DNA of 64,000 bases, from NCBI RefSeq assembly GCF_029223195.1, contig NZ_JARHUF010000010.1:62001-126000 (forward strand), read 5' to 3'. The notes beneath the pieces are model-generated. The model was not told the origin of the DNA, did no database searches, and was given only the letters and a program-made list of their open reading frames with translations. A program made the translations under genes and the position numbers. Every line of letters starts with the position of its first letter. Position 1 is the stretch's first letter. The stretch comes from Vibrio sp. CAU 1672 (GTDB lineage Bacteria > Pseudomonadota > Gammaproteobacteria > Enterobacterales > Vibrionaceae). Positions 1-9,003 of the stretch are shown here, piece after piece.

Positions 1-1
1 A

Positions 2-523
2 TGGTGTCGCAGTAATTATGCAGATGTCGTTTTAATGGATATGAACATGCCCGGAATCGGTGGCTTGGAAGCGACGAAAAAGATTCTGCGTGTTAATCCG
101 GACGTGAAAATCATTGTACTGACTGTTCATACGGAAAATCCGTTTCCAACAAAAGTGATGCAGGCGGGGGCCTCTGGCTACCTGACCAAAGGTGCAGGGC
201 CGGATGAAATGGTCAATGCAATTCGTGTAGTTCATAGTGGGCAGCGTTATATTTCGCCAGAAATTGCGCAGCAGATGGCGTTGAGTCAATTCTCGCCGGC
301 ATCTGAGAACCCATTTAAGGATTTGTCCGAGCGTGAGCTTCAGATCATGATGATGATCACAAAAGGCCAGAAAGTCACGGACATCTCTGAGCAACTTAAT
401 TTAAGTCCTAAAACGGTCAATAGTTATCGCTATCGCCTGTTTAGCAAATTGGACATTAATGGTGATGTGGAGTTAACCCACTTAGCCATCCGCCACGGAA
501 TGCTGGACACCGAGACGCTTTAG
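2..523 (+). CDS. uvrY: UvrY/GacA/VarA-type response regulator (5' end cut by window)
   Basis: Two-component response regulator, partner of a BarA/VarS hybrid kinase that controls Csr-type small RNAs in gammaproteobacteria. The reading frame is open from base 2, upstream of the first in-frame ATG at 35, so the gene begins outside the window and about 40 receiver residues are missing. What remains shows the phospho-acceptor strand [10 protein letters not shown], the conserved receiver Lys in GYLTKGAG, and a C-terminal LuxR/NarL helix-turn-helix ([12 protein letters not shown] ... [17 protein letters not shown]). It stops one base before the uvrC start; adjacency to uvrC is the classical uvrY-uvrC arrangement and implies cotranscription. 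Identity as the UvrY/VarA orthologue is inferred from this synteny plus the domain architecture. Confidence 0.93.
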   Translation, partial: WCRSNYADVVLMDMNMPGIGGLEATKKILRVNPDVKIIVLTVHTENPFPTKVMQAGASGYLTKGAGPDEMVNAIRVVHSGQRYISPEIAQQMALSQFSPASENPFKDLSERELQIMMMITKGQKVTDISEQLNLSPKTVNSYRYRLFSKLDINGDVELTHLAIRHGMLDTETL

Positions 524-524
524 T

Positions 525-2357
525 GTGATTCCTGCTTTCGATTCGGCGTCCTTCCTTAAGACAGTGACTCATCAGCCCGGCGTGTACCGTATGTACAACG
601 CCGACGCTGTGGTTATTTATGTCGGTAAAGCCAAAGATCTGAAAAAGCGCCTCTCGAGTTACTTTCGCAAAAAAGTCGACAGTGAGAAGACCCGCGCGTT
701 AGTCAGCAACATTGCCAAAATTGACGTAACCGTAACCCATACGGAAACCGAAGCGCTGATTTTAGAGCACAACTACATCAAGCAGTATTTACCTAAATAC
801 AATGTGTTGCTGCGTGATGACAAATCTTACCCGTATATTTTTATCAGCGGTCATCAGCATCCCCGTTTATCATTGCACCGGGGGGCGAAAAAACGCAAAG
901 GTGAGTATTTCGGTCCGTATCCTGATTCCGGGGCTGTACGCGAAACGCTGCACCTGCTGCAAAAAATTTTCCCGGTACGCCAGTGTGAAGATACGGTTTA
1001 CGCCAACCGGACCCGGCCTTGCCTGATGTATCAAATTGGCCGCTGCGCCGGGCCGTGCGTCAGCAGTATTATTTCTGATCAGGAATATACGGAACTGGTG
1101 GGGTTGGTCAGGCTGTTTCTTCAGGGCAAAGACAAGCAGGTACTGGAACTGCTGATCAGCAAAATGGAAACGGCCAGCCGCGAGCTGCGCTTTGAAGAAG
1201 CGGCAAAATTCCGTGATCAAATCCAGGCGATCCGTCGCGTGCAAGAGCAACAATATGTGTCGGAAGACAGTGCCGAAGATTTGGATGTGTTGGGTTTCGC
1301 CCAGGAAAACGGCATTGCTTGTATCCATATCCTGATGATTCGCCAGGGCAAAGTGCTGGGTAGTCGTAGCCACTTCCCGAAGATTCCGCAAAATACCAGC
1401 CAACAGGAAGTATTCGATAGCTTCCTGACTCAATACTACCTGAGTCACAATGAAGCGCGCACTATTCCGGCACGGATCATTCTCAATCAAGAGCTCGCTT
1501 CTGAACTCGCTTCTATCCAGTTGGCACTGAGTGACATGGCGGGGCGTAAAATTCAGTTCCATTCCTCGCCGACCGGCACGCGGGGACGCTATCTGAAACT
1601 TGCCAATACTAATGCGTTAACGGCGATTACCACCAAAATTAACCATAAAATGACCATTCATCAGCGCTTCACTGCGCTGCGTGAAGTGCTGGGGATGGCA
1701 TCGATTAGCCGTATGGAGTGTTTCGATATCTCTCACACTATGGGGGAGAGCACCATCGCTTCGTGTGTGGTATTTAACAGTGAAGGTCCGGTTAAACAGG
1801 AGTACCGTCGGTACAATATCACGGGGATCACGGAAGGGGATGATTATGCCGCGATGGGGCAGGCGCTGGAGCGTCGTTATTCCAAACAACTGGATGTGGA
1901 AAAGATCCCGGATATCATTTTTATTGATGGTGGTAAAGGTCAGCTGAACCGGGCCCATGAGATCATTACCCGCTATTGGGGCGACTGGCCTAAGCGTCCG
2001 GTGATGATCGGTATTGCCAAAGGGGTAACACGCAAACCCGGGTTAGAGACGCTGATTAGCGTAGAAGGGGAGGAGTTCCATTTACCCAGTGACGCCCCTG
2101 CACTGCACCTGATCCAGCATATTCGAGATGAAAGCCACAATCATGCCATCGCCGGGCACCGGGCGAAACGTGGTAAAACGCGTCGCACCAGTCCGCTGGA
2201 GGGCATCGAGGGGGTCGGGCCAAAACGCCGCCAGGCACTATTGAAATATATGGGGGGACTGCAAGAGCTTAAACGCGCAAGTGTCGAAGAAATCGCCAAA
2301 GTGCCGGGTATTAGTCACTCTTTAGCAGAAATTATTTTCCAAGCATTGAAACAATAA
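525..2357 (+). CDS. uvrC: UvrABC system protein C (excinuclease subunit)
   Basis: Nuclease subunit of nucleotide excision repair; with UvrB it makes the 3' and 5' incisions around bulky lesions. 610 residues, the normal family length. Order of domains: GIY-YIG nuclease (about residues 15-95, with GVYRMYN and [14 protein letters not shown]), a cysteine-containing segment ([13 protein letters not shown]), a UVR motif around residue 210 ([19 protein letters not shown]), the RNase H-like endonuclease domain ([23 protein letters not shown]) and a C-terminal helix-hairpin-helix pair ([16 protein letters not shown]). The start is a GTG immediately after the uvrY stop; no ATG nearby would keep the conserved N-terminus, and its ribosome site lies inside the uvrY tail, suggesting translational coupling. 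Confidence 0.97.
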   Translation: MIPAFDSASFLKTVTHQPGVYRMYNADAVVIYVGKAKDLKKRLSSYFRKKVDSEKTRALVSNIAKIDVTVTHTETEALILEHNYIKQYLPKYNVLLRDDKSYPYIFISGHQHPRLSLHRGAKKRKGEYFGPYPDSGAVRETLHLLQKIFPVRQCEDTVYANRTRPCLMYQIGRCAGPCVSSIISDQEYTELVGLVRLFLQGKDKQVLELLISKMETASRELRFEEAAKFRDQIQAIRRVQEQQYVSEDSAEDLDVLGFAQENGIACIHILMIRQGKVLGSRSHFPKIPQNTSQQEVFDSFLTQYYLSHNEARTIPARIILNQELASELASIQLALSDMAGRKIQFHSSPTGTRGRYLKLANTNALTAITTKINHKMTIHQRFTALREVLGMASISRMECFDISHTMGESTIASCVVFNSEGPVKQEYRRYNITGITEGDDYAAMGQALERRYSKQLDVEKIPDIIFIDGGKGQLNRAHEIITRYWGDWPKRPVMIGIAKGVTRKPGLETLISVEGEEFHLPSDAPALHLIQHIRDESHNHAIAGHRAKRGKTRRTSPLEGIEGVGPKRRQALLKYMGGLQELKRASVEEIAKVPGISHSLAEIIFQALKQ

Positions 2358-2403
2358 GCAAAATCCCGCACCATTAAGACGCAATGTGTAAGAGAATAAT
2401 AAA

Positions 2404-2961
2404 ATGCGTTTGAATATCCCCAACATACTGTCCCTGTTAAGGTTGTTCCTTATCCCGATTTTTGTGGTCGTTTTCTATCTGCCTTACTCATGGGCGCCAT
2501 TTGCCGCTGCGATGGTTTTTTTTGTCGCCGGCTTTACCGACTGGCTCGATGGGATGTTGGCACGTAAGTTAAATCAGACCTCTCGTTTTGGCGCGTTTAT
2601 TGACCCGGTGGCAGATAAGGTTCTGGTCGCTACCGCACTGATTCTTATTACCGAACACTTCCATTCGATTTGGGTCACTATTCCAGCTGTAACCATGATT
2701 GCCCGCGAAATTATTATTTCTGCACTGCGAGAGTGGATGGCGGAAATCGGCAAACGAGCCAGTGTTGCGGTTTCCTGGGTCGGGAAAGTGAAAACTGCCT
2801 CGCAGATGTTTGCACTTTGGGTACTGATCTGGCGCTATGACGAGTGGATGGTGTGGCTGGGTTTCGCTGCACTGTACATCGCGACCTTCCTGACCTACTG
2901 GTCCATGGTGCAGTATTTGGCTGCGGCCAAAGATGACTTACTCAATGAAGAGCATCATTAG
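2404..2961 (+). CDS. pgsA: CDP-diacylglycerol--glycerol-3-phosphate 3-phosphatidyltransferase
   Basis: Inner-membrane enzyme making phosphatidylglycerophosphate, the committed step to phosphatidylglycerol and cardiolipin. 185 residues, normal length. The CDP-alcohol phosphotransferase signature DGx2ARx8Gx3Dx3D is visible as [20 protein letters not shown] followed by IDPVADK. Several hydrophobic segments are seen (residues about 10-40, 85-105, 135-175). It follows uvrC by 46 bases with a weak ribosome site (AAGAGA), and a strong terminator follows, so uvrY-uvrC-pgsA looks like one transcription unit, as in other enterobacteria and vibrios. Confidence 0.97.
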   Translation: MRLNIPNILSLLRLFLIPIFVVVFYLPYSWAPFAAAMVFFVAGFTDWLDGMLARKLNQTSRFGAFIDPVADKVLVATALILITEHFHSIWVTIPAVTMIAREIIISALREWMAEIGKRASVAVSWVGKVKTASQMFALWVLIWRYDEWMVWLGFAALYIATFLTYWSMVQYLAAAKDDLLNEEHH

Positions 2962-2967
2962 ATTCTT

Positions 2968-2993
2968 AAAAAGCAGGCTTAGCCTGCTTTTTT
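2968..2993 (+). terminator. Rho-independent terminator after pgsA
   Basis: Perfect 9-bp stem AAAGCAGGC/GCCTGCTTT with a 3-base loop, continuing into a run of T; it starts 7 bases after the pgsA stop. Confidence 0.92.
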
Positions 2994-3005
2994 CTTTGTA
3001 GGTTG

Positions 3006-3036
3006 TTTCTAGGTGACTTTGTTTTCTAGGTGACTT
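3006..3036. repeat. 14-bp tandem direct repeat in the pgsA-tRNA spacer
   Basis: TTTCTAGGTGACTT occurs at 3006-3019 and again at 3023-3036 (17-bp period); the second copy continues into the palindrome TGACTTAGTCA. The rest of the 2994-3298 spacer shows no gene I recognise. Function unknown; it could be a chance duplication. Confidence 0.5.
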
Positions 3037-3298
3037 AGTCACGACTACCTGGTCGTTCGTCTCGCGGAAAGGAAAATGTGAGCGGAGTCTTGTTATTCGC
3101 TTAAGATGGAAAGTTAGTCCGGTTTGGCTGACTAAACTGAAGCTCTCGCCCTCTTAATGTCGGTAGGAAATGGCGACTTAGGTAGTTCAAATCTCTCAAT
3201 AAACAAGTGCGCTACGGTGATTTTTTGTGATGAAACTAGTCGATTTTTCGTCTTTCGCACAAAATCTAGTCAAACGGTTTAAAAAACTAAAAATAGTA

Positions 3299-3326
3299 TT
3301 GACTCGATTGCACGAATCCGTAGAAT
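3299..3326 (+). promoter_or_regulatory. Sigma-70 promoter of the tRNA operon
   Basis: TTGACT (3299-3304), 16-bp spacer, TAGAAT (3321-3326), followed by a G/C-containing discriminator (GCATCCCG), the form expected of stringently controlled stable-RNA promoters. It lies about 65 bases upstream of the first tRNA. Confidence 0.75.
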
Positions 3327-3390
3327 GCATCCCGTACCCAAGAGAGCATGGCTTGAAAGGGGAGTAAGATAAACTTCTTACAACTAAGAA

Positions 3391-3464
3391 GGCGCGTTGG
3401 CAGAGTGGCTATGCAGCGGATTGCAAATCCGTGGACCTCGGTTCGACTCCGGGACGCGCCTCCA
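3391..3464 (+). tRNA. tRNA-Cys (GCA)
   Basis: 74-nt cloverleaf with acceptor GGCGCGT pairing with ACGCGCC, anticodon GCA at 3423-3425, T-loop GTTCGACTC and encoded terminal CCA. First member of the four-tRNA operon. Confidence 0.97.
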
Positions 3465-3467
3465 TTT

Positions 3468-3543
3468 GCGACACTAGCTCAGTTGGTAGAGCGCAACCTT
3501 GCCAAGGTTGAGGTCACGAGTTCGAACCTCGTGTGTCGCTCCA
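3468..3543 (+). tRNA. tRNA-Gly (GCC), copy 1
   Basis: 76-nt cloverleaf, acceptor GCGACAC/GTGTCGC, anticodon GCC at 3501-3503 in loop TTGCCAA, T-arm GAGTTCGAACCTC, encoded CCA. Identical in sequence to copy 2 at 3720-3795. Confidence 0.97.
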
Positions 3544-3620
3544 GATTTGGTGATATGGCGTAAGCGGTATCCAGATGGTGTGTTACTTTTCTGTAATGGC
3601 ATCACAAAGTATATTTGTGT

Positions 3621-3707
3621 GCCCTGGTGGTGGAATTGGTAGACACAAGGGATTTAAAATCCCTCGGCGTTCGCGCTGTGCCGGTTCAAGTCCGGCCCGG
3701 GGCACCA
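3621..3707 (+). tRNA. tRNA-Leu (TAA)
   Basis: 87-nt class II tRNA with long variable arm; acceptor GCCCTGG pairing with CCGGGGC (one wobble), anticodon stem AGGGA/TCCCT around TAA at 3655-3657, T-loop GTTCAAGTC, encoded CCA. Confidence 0.97.
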
Positions 3708-3719
3708 TCTCAATATTTT

Positions 3720-3795
3720 GCGACACTAGCTCAGTTGGTAGAGCGCAACCTTGCCAAGGTTGAGGTCACGAGTTCGAACCTCGTGTGTCGCTCCA
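3720..3795 (+). tRNA. tRNA-Gly (GCC), copy 2
   Basis: Identical to copy 1; anticodon GCC at 3753-3755. Identity extends a few bases either side (3465-3547 against 3717-3799), so the duplication covers the tRNA plus short flanks. Confidence 0.97.
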
Positions 3796-3801
3796 GATTA
3801 T

Positions 3802-3835
3802 AAAACCCAGCCTCGTGCTGGGTTTTGTCGTTTTT
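3802..3835 (+). terminator. Terminator of the tRNA operon
   Basis: AAAACCCAGC / GCTGGGTTTT stem with a 5-base loop, followed by GTCGTTTTT. It lies 6 bases after the last tRNA. Confidence 0.93.
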
Positions 3836-4741
3836 CTTCACTAGAATTTTTCTGATCCGGAAAGCCATCGCGATCGCACCGTTCTGCCTAGGGTAAAAGT
3901 ATTGCATAACGTTGCCCTGCCTGGATGCCCGCATGTCTTCAGTTCAGGCCTGAGTTACAACCAGGTGGTTATGCTGGTTTTTTTTATTGCAATAAGCAAG
4001 ACATTGCCATGCCGTTGGCAGGTCTACATCTCTCAATAGCTATTGAACGCGACCTGAACGCTTCACAACACGCTGAATGTAACGCGATTGCACGCCGGAA
4101 TGGGACCCGATTCAGACGCCTTTGTGCTGGGTTAAGGCTGTGAATGAGCCTGACTTTATCGCTGGCTTTGGTGCGCATGATTTGGTCCGCGGTAAGCGGA
4201 TATTAAGTCGTCAGGGTGATACGGATATTGGCTTAGTTGCCAAAGGCTCATTCTGTACACGTTAATATGTGATCTTGTTCTAAAAATAGAGTGTAAAAAT
4301 GATTGCCAGAGCGTTTTGTTTTGTGATAAATTCGCGCGCAATCTCGGAGCGATAGAAATCGACGAAAACATCTCTGGGGGATACGCGTAGTGACCATTCA
4401 AGCTGATTGTGACACTACGTAGGGTAGGTATCAGTAGCACCTATTACTGATAGACGGGATACTAATGTTGCAGAAAGCAGCATGTTAATGGGAAACCCAA
4501 CATTGAAATCTTTAAATAATCACACATTAATCAGCTTCATATTACCGAAATGCCCAGTTCGACAAGATAGCTGCATTACGGAACCTTGATTATTTCCCAT
4601 CCGTTTTAGAAGTCGCGTTTATCGCGACGAGTTGCTTATGTTTGCGATTTAGCAAGCAGAGTGACTGATTTATGTTGCCTGTTATTTACCACCGAATCCT
4701 GATAGCAGGAATTGAAGTTACCACATTCAAGGGATCAACGT
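3836..4741. other. 0.9-kb region without a recognisable gene
   Basis: Open frames here are short and overlap on both strands, have no good ribosome site and resemble no family I know. One weak hairpin with a T8 tail is seen at 3959-3986 (AACCAG ... CTGGTTTTTTTT). The last 100 bases should hold the promoter of the polyamine genes. I cannot tell whether the rest is a decayed gene, a long leader or an unannotated RNA. Confidence 0.5.
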
Positions 4742-7618
4742 ATGAGCACCGCCTTTGAAGTCGATAATACTATCGCGAATATTTCTCCTTCTCTCGTCCC
4801 CGTTGTTGAGGGCTTGTATGACTTAACGCCGGATCAAGTGCTGCTGGATCAGGCTGAGCATGAATCAGAAGTACGTTCTTATCCACGTCGATTGCCGATT
4901 GCGATTAAGCAGGCTTACGGCTGTTTGGTTGAAGACACACGCGGACAGGTCTTTTTAGATTGTTTAGCAGGTGCGGGAACGCTAGCACTGGGTTACAACC
5001 ATCCTGAAATTAATCAGGCATTGAAAGAACAGCTGGACTCTGGCCTTCCATATCAGACTCTGGATATTGCGACGAGTGCAAAAACTCAGTTTATTCAGTC
5101 TGTGAAGTCGTTTTTGCCGGCAGAGCTGGGCGATAACAGTGTGATCCAGTTCTGTGGACCATCTGGTGCCGACGCGGTAGAAGCTGCGATTAAGCTTGCC
5201 AAACAAACCACTGGCCGCAACACCATGTTTGCATTCCGCGGGGCATACCACGGCATGACCAACGGTACCATGGGGATGATGGGTAACTTGGGCACCAAAG
5301 CGCGTCGTACCGGGTTGATGTCTGATGTCCATTTTATGCCGTTCCCTTATAACCTGCGCTGCCCGTTTGGCCTGGGTGGTGACGAAGGTGCTAAAGCCAG
5401 TATCCGTTATATCGAGCGTTTATTAAACGATGATGAAGCGGGTATCATGAAACCAGCGGCGATCATTGTCGAACCAGTTCAAGGTGAAGGCGGTGTAATT
5501 CCTGCCCCGGCATTCTGGCTGCGCGAGCTTCGTCGTATTTGTGATGAGCACGGAATCCTGCTGATTTTCGATGAAATTCAATGTGGTGTTGGTAAGTCAG
5601 GTTACAACTTCGCCTTTGAAGAAGCGGGTATTGTGCCAGATGTCCTGTGCTTATCTAAAGCCATTGGTGGCGGTTTGCCAATGTCACTGCTGGTGATTAA
5701 CAAACAGCACGACACCTGGAAGCCGGGTGAGCACACAGGTACTTTCCGTGGTAACCAACTGGCGATGGTTTCAGGTGCGAAAGCCCTTGAAATTATTCAG
5801 CGTGACAACCTGGTTGAGCATGCCAACGTTGCCGGTCAGTACTTACGATTTGGTCTGGAAAGTATCCAAAAACGCGTTAACTGTATTGCTGAAGTGCGCG
5901 GTAAAGGTTTGATGCTAGGCGTTGAAATCAAGAACCCTAACGGCGAGCTCAATAAGTTCGGTGAACCTCTGGCTGATGGTCAGTTGACACTGGCGATTCA
6001 ACGCGCCGCGTTAGAGCGTGGTTTGATGGTTGAAAAAGGTGGTCGTGACGGTTCGGTGATCCGTTTCCTTCCTCCGTTGATCATTACTTTTGAGCAAATC
6101 GACTTTGCCTTGCGTGTTCTGGAAGAAGCGATCATCGCTGCAGGTGGTAGCCATGTTGAAGCGGCACCACAAGAAGAGTGGAAAAAACATTTCATCCATA
6201 CCGGCGAACTAGGTAGCACTGAGTTTGCAGCGGTGATGAACCACACGACTGCGGCCATGAAGTCGGTGTTTGAGCAAGTTGACGCACCGTATTCAGGTAT
6301 GGATCCTAAAGCGCTAGAAGATGCGATTAATGCTGTCGATCTGGACAACAAAAACGCGCCACTAACATCGGTGATTGATGATGCGGCAGAGCTTGTGGCT
6401 AAAAACGCAATCTTCACGCAACATCCTGATTGTATTGCGCATTTGCACACGCCGCCTTTGATGCCGGCCGTTGCCGCAGAGGCGATGATCGCGGCGCTGA
6501 ACCAGTCAATGGACTCCTGGGATCAGGCTTCATCTGCGACTTACGTTGAACAGAAGGTCGTGAACTGGCTGTGCGATAAGTACGAGTTGGGCGAAAAAGC
6601 CGACGGTATTTTCACTAGCGGTGGCACCCAAAGCAACCAAATGGGCTTAATGCTGGCGCGTGACTGGATAGCAGACAAGCTAAGTGGCCACTCAATTCAG
6701 AAGCTAGGCCTTCCTGAATACGCGGACAAACTGCGCATCGTATGTTCGAAGAAGTCTCACTTCACGGTGCAAAAGTCGGCATCTTGGATGGGGCTGGGTG
6801 AAAAAGCGGTGATGACCGTTGATGCAAACGCAGATGGCACGATGGACATCACTAAGCTGGATGAAGTGATCGCTCAGGCAAAAGCTGAAGGGCTAATCCC
6901 ATTTGCGATTGTTGGTACCGCGGGCACGACAGACCACGGTGCGATTGATGATTTAGACTTCATCGCGGACATGGCTGAAAAACATGACATGTGGATGCAT
7001 GTTGATGGCGCGTACGGCGGTGCGTTAATTCTTAGCAGCCACAAAGCGCGTCTGAAAGGCGTAGAGCGAGCACATTCAATCAGTGTTGATTTTCACAAGT
7101 TGTTCTACCAAACAATTAGCTGTGGCAGTCTGTTGGTCAACGACAAGTCGAACTTCAAGTTCCTGCTTCATCATGCTGATTACTTGAATCGTGAACACGA
7201 CGAGTTGCCGAACTTAGTGGACAAGTCAATCGCAACGACCAAGCGTTTTGATGCTCTGAAAGTGTTCATGACAATGCAAAACGTTGGCCCGAAAGCACTT
7301 GGTGATATGTACGATCACCTACTGGCTCAAACGCTGGACGTGGCAGACATGATCCGTGCGAACGATCAGTTTGAACTGTTGGCCGAGCCTTCGTTGTCAA
7401 CGGTATTGTTCCGTGCAACACACGCATCAGCCGATCTCGACGAACTGAATAAAACGCTACGTCTGGAAGCGCTGACTCGCGGTGTCGCGGTATTGGGTGA
7501 AACCGTTGTCGACGGTAAAACCGCTCTGAAATTTACGATTTTGAACCCGTGTCTAACGACAGCGGACTTTGAATCTCTGCTCTCTAAAATCAATATGCTA
7601 GCAGTTGAGCTAGTTTAA
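4742..7618 (+). CDS. Fused L-2,4-diaminobutyrate:2-ketoglutarate aminotransferase / L-2,4-diaminobutyrate decarboxylase
   Basis: Makes 1,3-diaminopropane from aspartate semialdehyde in two steps, for norspermidine synthesis. The N-terminal half is a class III aminotransferase (EPVQGEGGVIP, FDEIQCGVGKSG, PLP lysine K306 in SKAIGGG). The C-terminal half is a group II PLP decarboxylase (TSGGTQSNQMGL, HVDGAYGG, PLP lysine K786 in VDFHKLFYQ). 958 residues from the ATG at 4742, which has AAGGGA 7 bases upstream; an in-frame TTG at 4712 would add 10 residues but has no ribosome site. Both catalytic lysines are present, so both halves look active. The fusion is characteristic of vibrios. The next two genes finish the pathway, 18 bases downstream. 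Confidence 0.95.
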   Translation: MSTAFEVDNTIANISPSLVPVVEGLYDLTPDQVLLDQAEHESEVRSYPRRLPIAIKQAYGCLVEDTRGQVFLDCLAGAGTLALGYNHPEINQALKEQLDSGLPYQTLDIATSAKTQFIQSVKSFLPAELGDNSVIQFCGPSGADAVEAAIKLAKQTTGRNTMFAFRGAYHGMTNGTMGMMGNLGTKARRTGLMSDVHFMPFPYNLRCPFGLGGDEGAKASIRYIERLLNDDEAGIMKPAAIIVEPVQGEGGVIPAPAFWLRELRRICDEHGILLIFDEIQCGVGKSGYNFAFEEAGIVPDVLCLSKAIGGGLPMSLLVINKQHDTWKPGEHTGTFRGNQLAMVSGAKALEIIQRDNLVEHANVAGQYLRFGLESIQKRVNCIAEVRGKGLMLGVEIKNPNGELNKFGEPLADGQLTLAIQRAALERGLMVEKGGRDGSVIRFLPPLIITFEQIDFALRVLEEAIIAAGGSHVEAAPQEEWKKHFIHTGELGSTEFAAVMNHTTAAMKSVFEQVDAPYSGMDPKALEDAINAVDLDNKNAPLTSVIDDAAELVAKNAIFTQHPDCIAHLHTPPLMPAVAAEAMIAALNQSMDSWDQASSATYVEQKVVNWLCDKYELGEKADGIFTSGGTQSNQMGLMLARDWIADKLSGHSIQKLGLPEYADKLRIVCSKKSHFTVQKSASWMGLGEKAVMTVDANADGTMDITKLDEVIAQAKAEGLIPFAIVGTAGTTDHGAIDDLDFIADMAEKHDMWMHVDGAYGGALILSSHKARLKGVERAHSISVDFHKLFYQTISCGSLLVNDKSNFKFLLHHADYLNREHDELPNLVDKSIATTKRFDALKVFMTMQNVGPKALGDMYDHLLAQTLDVADMIRANDQFELLAEPSLSTVLFRATHASADLDELNKTLRLEALTRGVAVLGETVVDGKTALKFTILNPCLTTADFESLLSKINMLAVELV

Positions 7619-7636
7619 CAAAGGTAACGGAAAACT

Positions 7637-8890
7637 ATGGCAATTCTACAGATTGGTGCAGGCGGCGTTGGCTGGGTAGTTGCACACAAAGCAGCACAAA
7701 ACAACGACGTTCTGGGTGATATCACAATCGCATCACGTACCGTAGGTAAGTGTGAGAAAATCATCGAATCGATTCAGAAGAAAAACAATCTGAAAGATTC
7801 AGCTAAGAAACTAGAAGCTCGTGCAGTAAATGCTGACGACGTAGATGCTCTTGTTGCTCTGATTGAAGAAGTGAAGCCGGACCTGGTGATCAACGCAGGT
7901 CCTCCATGGGTAAACATGCCAATCATGGAAGCGTGTTACCGGGCAAAAGTGTCATACCTAGATACATCAGTAGCGGTTGACCTGTGCTCTGAAGGTCAGC
8001 AAGTTCCACAGGCTTACGATTGGCAATGGGGCTACCGAGAGAAGTTCGAAGAAGCCGGTATCACTGGTATCCTGGGTGCTGGTTTCGATCCAGGCGTCGT
8101 ATCTGTGTTTGCAGCATATGCAGTTAAACACCTTTTCGATGAGATCGACACCATCGACGTGATGGACGTAAACGCGGGTGACCACGGTAAGAAGTTTGCA
8201 ACTAACTTTGACCCGGAAACCAATATGCTAGAGATCCAGGGTGACTCTTTCTACTGGGAAAATGGCGAGTGGAAGCAAGTACCTTGTCACTCACGTATGC
8301 TTGAGTTCGAATTCCCGAATTGTGGCTCGCACAAAGTGTACTCAATGGCGCACGACGAAGTGCGTTCAATGAAAGAGTTCATCCCTGCCAAACGTATTGA
8401 GTTCTGGATGGGCTTCGGTGACCGTTACCTGAACTACTTCAACGTAATGCGTGACATCGGCCTACTTAGCCCAGATCCGCTAACGCTGCACGATGGCACC
8501 GTAGTACAGCCTCTTCACGTGTTGAAAGCACTACTACCAGATCCAACGTCTCTGGCACCGGGTTACACCGGTCTGACGTGTATCGGTACCTGGGTTCAGG
8601 GTAAGAAAGACGGTAAAGAGCGTAGCGTATTCATCTACAACAACGCTGACCACGAAGTGGCATACGAAGATGTAGAGCACCAAGCGATCTCTTACACCAC
8701 AGGTGTACCGGCGATCACGGCAGCGCTACAGTTCTTCCGCGGCAAGTGGGCAGATAAAGGTGTGTTCAACATGGAACAGCTGGACCCAGATCCGTTCCTG
8801 GAAACCATGCCGTCTATCGGTCTGGACTGGCATGTTCAAGAGTTGGAACCAGCTCAAGGGTTACCAGTTATCCACGAACTTAAAAAGTAA
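7637..8890 (+). CDS. Carboxynorspermidine dehydrogenase (synthase)
   Basis: Condenses 1,3-diaminopropane with aspartate semialdehyde and reduces the imine with NADPH to give carboxynorspermidine. 417 residues; saccharopine dehydrogenase-like fold. The N-terminal Rossmann motif is clear (ILQIGAGGVGWVVAHKAA), followed by the family's conserved INAGPPWVNMPIMEACYRA and GAGFDPGVVSVFAAY segments. It begins 18 bases after the fused enzyme with an AAGGTAACGG ribosome site and precedes nspC, so the three genes form the norspermidine operon. The function is assigned by family and context. Confidence 0.94.
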   Translation: MAILQIGAGGVGWVVAHKAAQNNDVLGDITIASRTVGKCEKIIESIQKKNNLKDSAKKLEARAVNADDVDALVALIEEVKPDLVINAGPPWVNMPIMEACYRAKVSYLDTSVAVDLCSEGQQVPQAYDWQWGYREKFEEAGITGILGAGFDPGVVSVFAAYAVKHLFDEIDTIDVMDVNAGDHGKKFATNFDPETNMLEIQGDSFYWENGEWKQVPCHSRMLEFEFPNCGSHKVYSMAHDEVRSMKEFIPAKRIEFWMGFGDRYLNYFNVMRDIGLLSPDPLTLHDGTVVQPLHVLKALLPDPTSLAPGYTGLTCIGTWVQGKKDGKERSVFIYNNADHEVAYEDVEHQAISYTTGVPAITAALQFFRGKWADKGVFNMEQLDPDPFLETMPSIGLDWHVQELEPAQGLPVIHELKK

Positions 8891-8928
8891 GTCGTCAAGC
8901 CTAGACTTATCTTGATTTAACTAAATCT

Positions 8929-8963
8929 AAGCCGATGCAACTGCGTCGGCTTTGTTCGATTTT
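8929..8963 (+). terminator. Intercistronic terminator/attenuator before nspC
   Basis: A 10-bp stem (AAGCCGATGC / GCGTCGGCTT, one G-T pair, loop AACT) followed by TGTTCGATTTT, inside the 113-bp gap between the dehydrogenase and nspC. The tail is less T-rich than at full terminators here, so partial readthrough into nspC is likely. Confidence 0.7.
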
Positions 8964-9003
8964 ATAGTGCCTTCGTTTGGGCGAGGGGACTCAAGGTATT
9001 AAC

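Larger units (their letters stand above)
3465..3799 (+). repeat. 83-bp direct repeat carrying tRNA-Gly
   Basis: Positions 3465-3547 and 3717-3799 are identical base for base and flank tRNA-Leu. This is a tandem-type duplication within the tRNA operon. Confidence 0.85.

Noticed and set aside
870..1562. 230-codon open frame antisense to uvrC
   Set aside because: Lies wholly within the well-conserved uvrC coding region, has no ribosome site and no domain resemblance.
3575..3934. Three open frames on both strands across the tRNA genes
   Set aside because: They are read through tRNA-Leu and tRNA-Gly; the RFELVTSTLARL-type peptide is a well-known false annotation from the antisense of tRNA genes.
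3925..4440. Short open frames in the 0.9-kb gene-free region
   Set aside because: They overlap each other on opposite strands, lack ribosome sites and show no recognisable motif.
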